From an uncultured Lachnospiraceae bacterium (GTDB lineage Bacteria; Bacillota; Clostridia; Lachnospirales; Lachnospiraceae): DNA of 8,750 nucleotides. The first letter of the stretch is position 1. Every line of letters begins with the position of its first letter. Both the position numbers and the translations under genes were made by a program. Below the pieces are notes generated by a model. The model searched no databases. It saw nothing but the letters and a program-made list of their open reading frames with translations, and was not told the origin of the DNA. This document shows, piece after piece, positions 1-6,685 of this stretch. The DNA is taken from the NCBI GenBank assembly GCA_910576975.1, contig CAJTJY010000045.1, positions 1 to 8,750 on the forward strand. The letters are read 5' to 3'.

Positions 1-74
1 TTGTGCAAGATGTCTATGCTGCCAAAGGCAGCAAGACCTTTTGGCGCTATGAATTACAAAATGCGGAAACTCAA
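1..74 (-). repeat. Intergenic palindromic repeat, copy A (partial, cut by window edge)
   Basis: This stretch is the reverse complement of the left half of the full element at 2828-3010. By eye 71 of 74 positions match 2828-2901, including a perfect 36-of-36 match over 1-36. Positions 37-74 are the 38-bp terminal arm, and 18-34 hold the same seven-pair triloop hairpin (TGCTGCC/GGCAGCA). The element must continue to the left of the window. Its outer end stops about a dozen bases before the candidate pan promoter. No open reading frame is supported in it. It resembles a MITE- or REP-type intergenic repeat. Confidence 0.8.
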
Positions 75-86
75 AAAAGATAATTC

Positions 87-115
87 TTGTAAATAGATCT
101 CATATGTGCTAAATT
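87..115 (+). promoter_or_regulatory. Candidate sigma-A promoter of the pan/coa operon
   Basis: A TTGTAA -35 box (87-92) and a TAAATT -10 box (110-115) are separated by 17 bp, and TGC directly before the -10 box makes an extended -10. It is the best candidate between the repeat at the left edge and the first gene. It would give a leader of about 75 nt with no recognisable riboswitch. The boxes are not perfect consensus. Confidence 0.5.
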
Positions 116-196
116 AAGAACGAACGGTATTCTGGAAAGAAACTGTATCATTTGATAATAAGACAATTGCCTTTCCATGTCAGAATGGAGGCGGAT

Positions 197-1114
197 ATGA
201 GAATTGGAATTATAGGCGCTGGCAAGGTGGGCACTACAATGGGAAAATACATTGCAGACCACGGCGGGACTGTAGTCGGATTCTATACAAGGACCGAGAG
301 CAGCGGGCGGGAATCAGCGCAATTTGCAGGCACAAAATATGTTGCATCATTAGATTCACTGATCGAAGGAAGCGATACCCTTTTTATTACTACCACAGAT
401 GGAGCGATTAAAGAGACATGGGATTGCATTGCCAAAAGAAATGTGAAAGGTAAAGTTATTTGTCATTTTAGCGGTTCTTTATCAAGTGATATTTTTTCAG
501 ACTGGAAAGAAACAGGCGCAGAGGTCTGTTCCATTCATCCAATTTACCCGTTCAGTAATAAATTCACAGCTTACAAAAATTTAGACGAAGCCAAGTTTTC
601 CGTGGAGGGGAGCAGCCAGGCGATTGAAAAAATGCAGCAATTGTTTGCATTGCTTCCCAATGAGGTGGTCATGATTTCCACGGCGGACAAGGCAAAATAT
701 CATGCAGCCACAAGCATTGCCAGCAATCATGTGACAGGGCTTATTTATCTTGCGGTAGAACTTTTGAAAGAGTCTGGAATTTCAGAACAGGCAGCTTACA
801 GTTTGCTAGAACCTTTAGTGGAGAGAAATGTGCAAGCAATATTTTCCCAAGATTCAGGGAAAAAAGCGAAATTGCATGATCCAGACGGGCAGTATGCCGG
901 GTGTGTAAAAACGCTCACCGGACCCATTGAGCGTAATGATATTGCTACAGTCAACATGCATTTACAGAAGCTGGCACGGTCAGAATCACAGGCGGCGTAC
1001 TGTGCGGTCGGAGTCCTGGTGGCAGAGACTGCAGAGAAAAAGCATCCAGAACGCAATTATCAGCAAATGAAACAGATATTGGCGAACATAAATGCGCCCA
1101 GGGAGGTAATTTGA
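197..1114 (+). CDS. panG: PanG-type ketopantoate reductase (Rossmann-like/DUF2520 protein)
   Basis: Predicted cytoplasmic NAD(P)H-dependent reductase of 305 residues. The N-terminal Rossmann fold has the nucleotide-binding loop GAGKVG (7-12). It is followed by the DUF2520-type landmarks SGS (92-94), HP (114-115), KYHAA (167-171), Asn177 and LTGPIERND (240-248). Family knowledge: a reductase named PanG replaces PanE/IlvC as ketopantoate reductase in Francisella, with homologues reported in Enterococcus faecalis and Clostridioides difficile. Position directly before panB, with no panE in view, fits the step ketopantoate to pantoate. The start was chosen at 197 because GGAGG (187-191) lies 5 nt before it; an ATG at 152 lacks such a site. 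Its stop codon TGA (1112-1114) shares its last base with the panB ATG, which implies translational coupling. The family is certain in outline; the exact substrate is inferred from context. Confidence 0.8.
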   Translation: MRIGIIGAGKVGTTMGKYIADHGGTVVGFYTRTESSGRESAQFAGTKYVASLDSLIEGSDTLFITTTDGAIKETWDCIAKRNVKGKVICHFSGSLSSDIFSDWKETGAEVCSIHPIYPFSNKFTAYKNLDEAKFSVEGSSQAIEKMQQLFALLPNEVVMISTADKAKYHAATSIASNHVTGLIYLAVELLKESGISEQAAYSLLEPLVERNVQAIFSQDSGKKAKLHDPDGQYAGCVKTLTGPIERNDIATVNMHLQKLARSESQAAYCAVGVLVAETAEKKHPERNYQQMKQILANINAPREVI

Positions 1115-1941
1115 TGAAGAACACAGTGGTAACGATACGGCAGGCGAAAGAGCAGGGAGACAAAATTACGATGCTCACTGCCTATGATTATTCTATGGCA
1201 AAATTGATTGACGAGGCGGGAATCAATATGATTCTGGTGGGAGACTCTTTAGGCATGGTCATGCTGGGGTATGAAGATACTTTGTCAGTGACCATGGAAG
1301 ACATGATTCATCATACACGGGCGGTGGCCAGAGGTGCAAAAAACGCTCTGGTGGTAGCAGACATGCCCTTTATGTCTTATCAGACTTCCGTTTACGACGC
1401 AGTGTGCAATGCAGGACGTCTCATGAAAGAGGGCAGGGCGCAGGCGGTAAAGCTGGAAGGCGGCGGGGAATTTGCAGAACATATTAAGGCGATCACCAAG
1501 GCGTCCATTCCCGTGGTGGCGCATTTGGGACTGACGCCTCAATCTCTCAATGCTTTCGGCGGCTTTAAAGTGCAGGGAAAGACAGAGCAGGCAGCAAGGA
1601 AGCTTTTGGAGGATGCTAGGGCTGTAGAGCAGGCAGGAGCGTCCGCCGTAGTGCTAGAGTGTGTTCCAGCAAAGCTTGCCCAGCTGGTGACAGAAAACCT
1701 TGGCATTCCTACGATTGGTATTGGCGCTGGGGCAGGATGTGACGGACAAGTGCTGGTTTATCAGGATATGCTTGCCATGTTTGGAGATTTTCAGCCCAAG
1801 TTCGTAAAGCGTTTCGGGGAAATTGGAACCTTGATGAAGGATGCATTTCGCAAATACAGCGAAGAGGTCAAAGCGGGCTCTTTTCCAGCGGCGGAACATA
1901 CCTTTAAGATTGAGGACGAGATCATAGAAAAATTATATTGA
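1114..1941 (+). CDS. panB: 3-methyl-2-oxobutanoate hydroxymethyltransferase (ketopantoate hydroxymethyltransferase)
   Basis: Catalyses the first committed step of pantothenate synthesis: transfer of a hydroxymethyl group from 5,10-methylene-tetrahydrofolate to alpha-ketoisovalerate, giving ketopantoate. The 275-residue length is typical of this TIM-barrel family. Visible active-site and metal residues are Asp44-Ser45 (in LVGDSLG), Asp83, Lys113 and Glu115 (in AVKLEGG) and Glu182. HLGLTPQS (137-144), GGFKVQG (149-155) and IGIGAG (201-206) are also family signatures. The start is ATG 1114, seven bases after GGGAGG (1101-1106). A TTG at 1111 is also in frame but sits too close to the ribosome binding site. 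It overlaps the upstream stop as TGATG and is followed by panC after 14 bp, so it belongs to one operon. Confidence 0.97.
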   Translation: MKNTVVTIRQAKEQGDKITMLTAYDYSMAKLIDEAGINMILVGDSLGMVMLGYEDTLSVTMEDMIHHTRAVARGAKNALVVADMPFMSYQTSVYDAVCNAGRLMKEGRAQAVKLEGGGEFAEHIKAITKASIPVVAHLGLTPQSLNAFGGFKVQGKTEQAARKLLEDARAVEQAGASAVVLECVPAKLAQLVTENLGIPTIGIGAGAGCDGQVLVYQDMLAMFGDFQPKFVKRFGEIGTLMKDAFRKYSEEVKAGSFPAAEHTFKIEDEIIEKLY

Positions 1942-1955
1942 TTTGGGAGGAAGCT

Positions 1956-2801
1956 ATGCAGATTGTAAAGAGTATCGAAGAAGTTCGCTCCATTGTCAGA
2001 GGATGGAGGAAGGAAGGCTTGCGCGTGGGGCTGGTGCCTACCATGGGATATCTTCATGAAGGACATAAAAGCCTGATTGTTAAGGCTGTCAGTGAGAATG
2101 ACCGGGTAGTGGTCAGCGATTTTGTGAACCCGACACAGTTTGGAGCAAACGAAGACTTGGAAAGTTATCCCAGAGATATCGAGCGGGACGCCGCGATTTG
2201 TGAAGCGGCAGGGGCCTCTCTGGTGTTCCATCCGGAGCCGGAGGAAATGTATTTTCCAGATAACTGCACCTTTGTGGATATGGACGGGCTCACCAAAGGT
2301 CTTTGCGGAAAGAGCCGTCCGACACATTTTCGCGGCGTGTGCACCGTGGTATCTAAGTTGTTCCATATTGTGATGCCGGACCGGGCGTATTTTGGACAGA
2401 AAGACGCACAGCAGCTTGCAGTGATCCGCCGCATGGTGCGGGATTTAAATTTTGAGATTACAATTGTGGGCTGCCCTATCGTCAGGGAGAAAGATGGACT
2501 TGCCATGAGTTCCAGGAATACTTATCTGAACGCAGAAGAACGTAAGGCGGCGCTGATTTTGCACAAATCCCTGCAGGCGGCAGAAGCGCTGATGCAGACC
2601 GGAGAGAGGGATGTTGCCGTAATTAAGGCTGCCATTGTAGAGCGAATGAAGACAGAGCCTTTAGCCCGCATTGACTATGTAGAGATTGTCGATGCAGAGA
2701 CATTGGAAGATGCCGCAGCTATAGAGCGTCCCGTGCTTGCCGCTACGGCAGTTTATATTGGAAAGACCAGGCTAATTGATAATTTTATTTTTGAAGTTTA
2801 A
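1956..2801 (+). CDS. panC: Pantothenate synthetase (pantoate--beta-alanine ligase)
   Basis: ATP-dependent condensation of pantoate with beta-alanine through a pantoyl-adenylate, giving pantothenate. The protein has 281 residues, the usual length. It shows the nucleotidyltransferase HIGH-type motif PTMGYLHEGH (28-37, His34 and His37), NPTQFG (58-63) for pantoate and beta-alanine binding, FGQKDAQQ (146-153), and the KMSKS-like loop DGLAMSSRN (180-188). The start is ATG 1956, with GGGAGG (1945-1950) five bases upstream; a TTG at 1938 overlaps panB and is less likely. It receives pantoate from PanB/PanG and beta-alanine from PanD. The next gene, panD, is 225 bp away instead of being tightly linked, because a repeat element lies between them. 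Confidence 0.97.
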   Translation: MQIVKSIEEVRSIVRGWRKEGLRVGLVPTMGYLHEGHKSLIVKAVSENDRVVVSDFVNPTQFGANEDLESYPRDIERDAAICEAAGASLVFHPEPEEMYFPDNCTFVDMDGLTKGLCGKSRPTHFRGVCTVVSKLFHIVMPDRAYFGQKDAQQLAVIRRMVRDLNFEITIVGCPIVREKDGLAMSSRNTYLNAEERKAALILHKSLQAAEALMQTGERDVAVIKAAIVERMKTEPLARIDYVEIVDAETLEDAAAIERPVLAATAVYIGKTRLIDNFIFEV

Positions 2802-2827
2802 AATGTGCCTGGAAATTCTGAAAGGAT

Positions 2828-3010
2828 TTGAGTTTCCGCATTTTGCAATTCATAGAGCAAAAAGGTCTTGCTGCCTTTGGCAGCATAGACATCTTGCACA
2901 AAAAGTGCTTGAAAAGCTAGCTTTTCAGAGCGCTTTTATGTGTAAAGTGTTTTCATCACTTTGTGATGGAAACCTTTTGGCGCTATGAATTGCAAAATGT
3001 GGAAACTCAA
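2828..3010 (+). repeat. 183-bp palindromic multi-hairpin intergenic element, copy B (complete)
   Basis: The element is bounded by 38-bp terminal inverted repeats, 2828-2865 and 2973-3010, which pair at 35 of 38 positions by eye. Inside lie three separate hairpins. The first is seven pairs with a TTT loop (2869-2885). The second is a long one (2901-2937) whose tip is the palindrome TGAAAAGCTAGCTTTTCA. The third is about ten pairs with a TTT loop (2950-2972). It has no credible gene; short ATG-started frames here have no usable ribosome binding site or family features. It sits between panC and panD inside the operon and ends one base before the panD Shine-Dalgarno. It carries no transposase, so a MITE-like or REP/BIME-like repeat is the likely class. 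As RNA it would fold into a closed stem with three branches. Confidence 0.85.
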
Positions 3011-3026
3011 GGAAAGGAGTACCAAA

Positions 3027-3407
3027 ATGTATTTAAAAATGTTAAAAGGGAAAATACACCGCGCCGTAGTCCGGCAGGCAGAGTTAAACTATGTGGGAAG
3101 CATTACAGTGGATCCAGAACTGATGAAAGCGGCAGGGATTTTAGAGTATGAAAATGTCCAGATCGTGGATATTGAAAACGGCAATCGTTTTGAGACGTAT
3201 ACCATTGCCGGGGAGCCAGGCAGCGGCATGATCTGCCTCAATGGGGCAGCGGCAAGGCAGGTATTGGCGGGAGATCATATTATCATTATGGCATATGCCC
3301 AGATGACTCCAGAGGAGGCGGAAAATTTCAGTCCCCAGGTAGTGTTTGTGGATCAAAATAATCACATTTCCAGGGTGGCCTCTTACGAAAAACATGGGGA
3401 AATATAG
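3027..3407 (+). CDS. panD: Aspartate 1-decarboxylase (pyruvoyl-dependent), proenzyme
   Basis: Makes beta-alanine from L-aspartate for PanC. The 126-residue proenzyme has the self-cleavage site Gly24-Ser25 (in NYVGSIT), where Ser25 becomes the pyruvoyl cofactor, and the catalytic-site residues Lys9, Arg54 and Tyr58 (RFETY). The conserved NGAAAR stretch follows at about 72-77. The start is ATG 3027, with GGAAAGGAG (3011-3019) upstream, which puts the Gly-Ser pair exactly at 24/25 as in characterised PanD. An ATG at 2985 lies inside the repeat element and would break this numbering. The ribosome binding site begins directly after the right arm of the repeat, so folding of the element may influence panD translation. 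coaBC follows after 15 bp. Confidence 0.97.
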   Translation: MYLKMLKGKIHRAVVRQAELNYVGSITVDPELMKAAGILEYENVQIVDIENGNRFETYTIAGEPGSGMICLNGAAARQVLAGDHIIIMAYAQMTPEEAENFSPQVVFVDQNNHISRVASYEKHGEI

Positions 3408-3422
3408 AAAGGAACGAAAACG

Positions 3423-4640
3423 ATGTTACAGGGAAAAACAGTGCTGCTTGGGGTTAGCGGCGGAATAGCCGCCTATAAAATGGCGAATGTTGCCAGAATG
3501 CTGAAAAAGATGCATTGCAACGTCCATGTGCTGATGACGGAAAATGCAACTAACTTTATTACAGCCACTACATTTGAAACCCTTACCGGAAATAAATGCC
3601 TGATCGATACGTTTGACCGCAATTTTGAATTTTCGGTGGAGCATGTAGCACTGGCAAAGCAGGCGGATTTGGTTTTGATCGCCCCGGCTACCGCCAATGT
3701 AATTGGAAAAATAGCAGGAGGAATTGCGGACGACATGCTGACTACTACAGTTATGGCATGCACTTGCAAAATCCTGATTGCCCCTGCGATGAATCATCAT
3801 ATGTACCATAACCCTATCGTTCAGGATAATCTTCAGAAATTGAAAAGATTTGCATATGAGATGATTTTGCCAGATACAGGGATGCTTGCAAACGGAGACA
3901 TCGGAGATGGAAAACTTCCGGCAGAAGAAGTGCTGGTGGAGCATGTAGTGCATGAGCTTGCCCATAAAAAAGATCTCAAAGGTAAAAAAGTGCTGGTCAC
4001 GGCGGGCGCCACCCAGGAAGCCATTGATCCAGTGCGGTACATTACCAATCATTCTACAGGGAAAATGGGTTATGCACTGGCAAGGAGGGCAATGCTGCGG
4101 GGAGCAGAAGTAACCCTGGTAACAGGTGCGGCGTCCATTCAGCCGCCGATGTTTGTGACGGTAGTTCCTGTGGTTACTGCAAAGCAGATGTATCAGGCTG
4201 TGTTAACACATGCTAAAGAGGCAGATATCATAATCAAAGCAGCAGCGGTAGCAGATTACCGTCCAGTAGTGGCTGCAGAACAAAAAATCAAGAAATCAGA
4301 AGGCCAGGCAACCATTGCCCTGGAACGCACGCAGGATATTTTAGGAACGCTTGGAAAAATGAAATCAGAAGGGGAGATTGATGGATTTCTGTGCGGCTTT
4401 TCTATGGAGACCCAGGATTTGGAGGAAAATTCCAGAGCGAAGCTAAAAAAGAAACAGTTAGACATGATCGCTGCCAATAACCTCAAAGTGGAAGGAGCAG
4501 GATTTGCAACCGATACGAATGTTCTGACTCTTATCACCGAGCATGAGACGGAATATTTAGAAAAGATGGAAAAAGAACAGGCGGCGGATTGCATTTTAGA
4601 TGCGATTTTGAAAAATGGCAAGAAAGCTTGTGGTGATTAA
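3423..4640 (+). CDS. coaBC: Bifunctional phosphopantothenoylcysteine decarboxylase/phosphopantothenate--cysteine ligase
   Basis: Two consecutive steps of CoA synthesis in 405 residues. The N-terminal CoaC half (about 1-180) is an FMN-binding HFCD-type decarboxylase: GVSGGIAAYK (10-19), catalytic His74, PATAN (88-92) and PAMNHHMY (121-128, Asn124). The C-terminal CoaB half (about 187-400) is the cysteine ligase: VTAGATQE (192-199), YITNHSTGKMG (206-216, Asn209) and AAAVADYRP. CoaB activates 4'-phosphopantothenate and joins it to cysteine; CoaC decarboxylates the product to 4'-phosphopantetheine. An oddity is the flap motif, usually ACGD with the catalytic Cys (Cys158 in E. coli Dfp), which reads ANGD here (Asn157). 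The ribosome binding site is AAAGGA (3408-3413). It is the last clear gene of the operon; no convincing terminator follows its stop. Confidence 0.96.
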   Translation: MLQGKTVLLGVSGGIAAYKMANVARMLKKMHCNVHVLMTENATNFITATTFETLTGNKCLIDTFDRNFEFSVEHVALAKQADLVLIAPATANVIGKIAGGIADDMLTTTVMACTCKILIAPAMNHHMYHNPIVQDNLQKLKRFAYEMILPDTGMLANGDIGDGKLPAEEVLVEHVVHELAHKKDLKGKKVLVTAGATQEAIDPVRYITNHSTGKMGYALARRAMLRGAEVTLVTGAASIQPPMFVTVVPVVTAKQMYQAVLTHAKEADIIIKAAAVADYRPVVAAEQKIKKSEGQATIALERTQDILGTLGKMKSEGEIDGFLCGFSMETQDLEENSRAKLKKKQLDMIAANNLKVEGAGFATDTNVLTLITEHETEYLEKMEKEQAADCILDAILKNGKKACGD

Positions 4641-4691
4641 ATTCAGTTTATTGATCAATACAATTAAAAATATTTACAATTTATACATTTA

Positions 4692-4726
4692 TTGTTAATG
4701 CTGTCTATAAAATTATTGGTTATACT
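4692..4726 (+). promoter_or_regulatory. Weak promoter candidate upstream of the 461-residue protein gene
   Basis: The 134-bp AT-rich gap after coaBC contains -10-like boxes TATAAA (4706-4711) and TATACT (4721-4726). The only TTG-type -35 box, TTGTTA (4692-4697), is at a poor distance from either (8 or 23 bp). A promoter here is reasonable because of the gap and the change of function, but the boxes do not define one firmly. Confidence 0.25.
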
Positions 4727-4774
4727 AAATGTTAAAGAATCATTCGTGTAAAAATATTACTAAGGCGGCAGAAT

Positions 4775-6160
4775 ATGAAAAGGACATGTATCATAGGCAT
4801 AATATTAAAATATAGCATCATATTATATATGACAACGGCTGTGTGGAGTCTTCTGATTGCGGAAGGACGGTTAAACACAGCCGTTTTCCTTTTCCAAAAA
4901 ATAGAAATTGAAAAGCAGACAGCTCCATATACTAGCACAAAGTACCGGCATGAGAAAGCGTTTCAGGGAACTTTGCGGCGCTACCGGCAGTTTGCATCGC
5001 TTTATTGCTCCGAAGTTTCTACCGCAGTGCCGGGGCTTGAGTCTACCAATGTACTGGGGGAAGCCTGTGACAGGATGGTGCCTCAGGGAATTTGCGTGGC
5101 GGGGGATTACATGTTGATCACCGCATATGATAATCTAAAGGCTTTTTCCAAAACGAAAGGAAAGAAACAGGCGAATCCATATCATTCTGTGCTATATGTA
5201 TTGTCCAACGATGATCCAGAAAAGCGCAGGCTTCTGACTACGATAGTCCTGCCAGACGTTAACCATGTAGGAGGAGTGACCTTTGACGGTAAAAATGTTT
5301 GGATTGCCAAGAGCACGACCCAAAAGTGCAGCGTGATTCCTTATGGGGTCATAAAAGATGCTGCCAATTCTGGAAAGGAAAGTTATAAGCTTGCCGCATA
5401 TGGGCAGAATGTCGATTGCGGCGCTGTTGCGTCTTTTTTGACATTTCGACAAGGAAAACTTTGGATAGGGACTTATTCTAATCGCGCCAGTGGTACAGGC
5501 AGGCTGCGCAATTATGACATACAAAAAGAAGATACCCTAAAAGGAGAGAGATATCGCTTAAAATTGTGTCAGGAAATTGTGATTCCAGGATTTGCCAATG
5601 GCGTAGAATTCTTAGAACAGGGAAATCATTCCTATATGGCGGTCACGACATCAAAAGGAAGATGCTTTGATTCCAAAATTTATTTATATAGGATTTTTGA
5701 GGATCCTTTTACGCAAACAAGCATCTATGATCTATACAAATGCTATGAATTTCCTCCGATGGCGGAAGAATTGGCGTATGATGGAGGAAAGATGTATTTT
5801 TTGTTTGAATCCTCAGCCACATGTTACAGCGCCGAAGCATATTTGAAATGCAGCTATCCAGTAGATCGCATCTGTGCGCTTTCGGCTGCAGAGTTGTTCT
5901 GGCAAAACGGAGAGTCCAGATATGGTAACAGAACAGCCGCAGTTCGCAAAAACCGGATGATTGCCATCTATGGCGATGTGTATCAAGAACGGAAATATTG
6001 GAAGCGGCGCCTTGATGATGCTTTTTTCAAAAAACGGACCAAAAAGGTTTGCACTGATATGGCAAATCAAGGTATAATGATACTAACACAGCAGATCAAA
6101 GATGACAGACTGCGGTTTTCACATTTAAGTTTATATAGGCGCGCACATCAGAGAGAATGA
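4775..6160 (+). CDS. Membrane-anchored or secreted protein with beta-propeller-like repeats, function unknown
   Basis: 461 residues that I do not recognise as a named family. A basic start (MKR) followed by a hydrophobic stretch (about 5-28) suggests a signal peptide or N-terminal anchor, so most of the chain would be outside the cell. From about 100 to 375 a pattern recurs: Gly, a short beta strand, a polar turn, then an aromatic-rich strand. Examples are GICVAGDYMLITAYD (105-119), GGVTFDGKNVWIAKS (166-180), FLTFRQGKLWIGTYS (221-235), NGVEFLEQGNHSYMAVTTS (275-293) and EELAYDGGKMYFLF (331-344). This suggests a propeller of five or six blades. The last 80 or so residues are basic and lack the pattern. 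The start is supported by AAGGCGG (4762-4768), six bases before the ATG. The substrate or partner is unknown. Confidence 0.8.
   Translation: MKRTCIIGIILKYSIILYMTTAVWSLLIAEGRLNTAVFLFQKIEIEKQTAPYTSTKYRHEKAFQGTLRRYRQFASLYCSEVSTAVPGLESTNVLGEACDRMVPQGICVAGDYMLITAYDNLKAFSKTKGKKQANPYHSVLYVLSNDDPEKRRLLTTIVLPDVNHVGGVTFDGKNVWIAKSTTQKCSVIPYGVIKDAANSGKESYKLAAYGQNVDCGAVASFLTFRQGKLWIGTYSNRASGTGRLRNYDIQKEDTLKGERYRLKLCQEIVIPGFANGVEFLEQGNHSYMAVTTSKGRCFDSKIYLYRIFEDPFTQTSIYDLYKCYEFPPMAEELAYDGGKMYFLFESSATCYSAEAYLKCSYPVDRICALSAAELFWQNGESRYGNRTAAVRKNRMIAIYGDVYQERKYWKRRLDDAFFKKRTKKVCTDMANQGIMILTQQIKDDRLRFSHLSLYRRAHQRE
4834..4893 (+). terminator. Terminator-like inverted repeat inside the start of the propeller-like gene
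   Basis: AACGGCTGTGT (4834-4844) and ACACAGCCGTT (4875-4885) are perfect 11-bp complements with a 30-nt loop. The right arm runs directly into a T-rich tract broken by CC pairs (4884-4893). Positions fall within codons of the N-terminal hydrophobic segment. It could be an imperfect intrinsic terminator for read-through from coaBC, an attenuator for this gene, or chance. The long loop and interrupted T-tract weaken the case. Confidence 0.35.
6049..6078 (+). promoter_or_regulatory. Possible promoter for the 146-residue protein gene
   Basis: A perfect TATAAT (6073-6078) lies inside the end of the upstream gene, with a poor -35 match TTGCAC (6049-6054) 18 bp away. It would give a leader of about 125 nt that includes the hairpin at 6150-6180. 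The -10 box alone is not proof. Confidence 0.3.
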
Positions 6161-6180
6161 CGATCCTTAGCATTCTCTCT
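6150..6180 (+). terminator. Hairpin over the stop codon of the propeller-like gene, weak terminator candidate
   Basis: AGAGAGAATG (6150-6159) and CATTCTCTCT (6171-6180) form a perfect 10-bp stem with an 11-nt loop. The left arm covers the last codons of the upstream gene and part of its stop. No run of T follows, only GTCTGAGATTTC, so it may slow or protect RNA ends rather than terminate cleanly. Confidence 0.4.
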
Positions 6181-6211
6181 GTCTGAGATTTCACGCAAAG
6201 GAGGGGTTGAT

Positions 6212-6652
6212 ATGGGAAAAGATACACGTTTGGTTAATATTTACATCAAAATTCATAATAAGCGCACGCTGACAGTGGAAGATTTAAAATATTTGTCGAA
6301 ATACGATCCAGAGTGTTTTGAAAAAACTTGCAAAAATATTGTGTATAAAATGCCAGAGACAAAAGAAATTATGCAGCCTGCTTTGCAGCAGGAGGGAGGG
6401 GAACGTCTGGCTGTGCCCATAGTTCCCCTGATGGAGAAACCAGCGCCAGATAAACGCCAGATTGAAGAGGTATTGTCTAATTTGGGAAAAATGGAGGCAG
6501 ACGACTTGCCGATACAGGATGTGGATACTGATACCGTAAAAGAATTGCTTGGCAGCCTTTATATGGAGCTTTTATTCCCGCACAATGACCGAGAAAAATT
6601 TTTTAGCATCGAAGAAAGCGAAAATTTATCTGTATTTAACCGGAAAGTGTAA
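6212..6652 (+). CDS. Small acidic soluble protein of unknown function
   Basis: 146 residues with no signal peptide or membrane segment, so presumably cytoplasmic. I do not recognise the family. The N-terminal part (about 1-50) looks helical, with TVEDLKYLSKYDPECFEKTC (21-40) as its core, including two Cys (34 and 40). A Pro- and Glu-rich linker follows (about 60-85), then a predicted helical acidic C-terminal part (about 85-135). The gene is supported by an exceptionally strong ribosome binding site, AAAGGAGGGG (6197-6206), five bases before the ATG. It lies 51 bp after the propeller-like gene and may be co-transcribed with it or read from an internal promoter. The downstream gene is convergent with only 33 bp between the stops, and I see no clear terminator there. 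Confidence 0.75.
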   Translation: MGKDTRLVNIYIKIHNKRTLTVEDLKYLSKYDPECFEKTCKNIVYKMPETKEIMQPALQQEGGERLAVPIVPLMEKPAPDKRQIEEVLSNLGKMEADDLPIQDVDTDTVKELLGSLYMELLFPHNDREKFFSIEESENLSVFNRKV

Positions 6653-6685
6653 GGCGCTGTCTGGCTAAAACCGAAAATCACGTCC

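Noticed and set aside
2985..3026. Earlier ATG in frame with panD
   Set aside because: It lies inside the right arm of the repeat and would move the self-cleavage Gly-Ser away from positions 24/25. The ATG at 3027 has a proper ribosome binding site.
2776..3151. Two short plus-strand reading frames overlapping the repeat between panC and panD (2776-2988 and 2963-3151)
   Set aside because: They lie in the hairpin element or out of frame with panD, have no ribosome binding site at a suitable distance, and show no protein-like features.
6653..6685. Bidirectional terminator between the convergent genes
   Set aside because: The 33-bp gap has no stem of useful length followed by a T-run on either strand. 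A small CCCA/GGGG pairing nearby lies inside the DUF6512 coding end.
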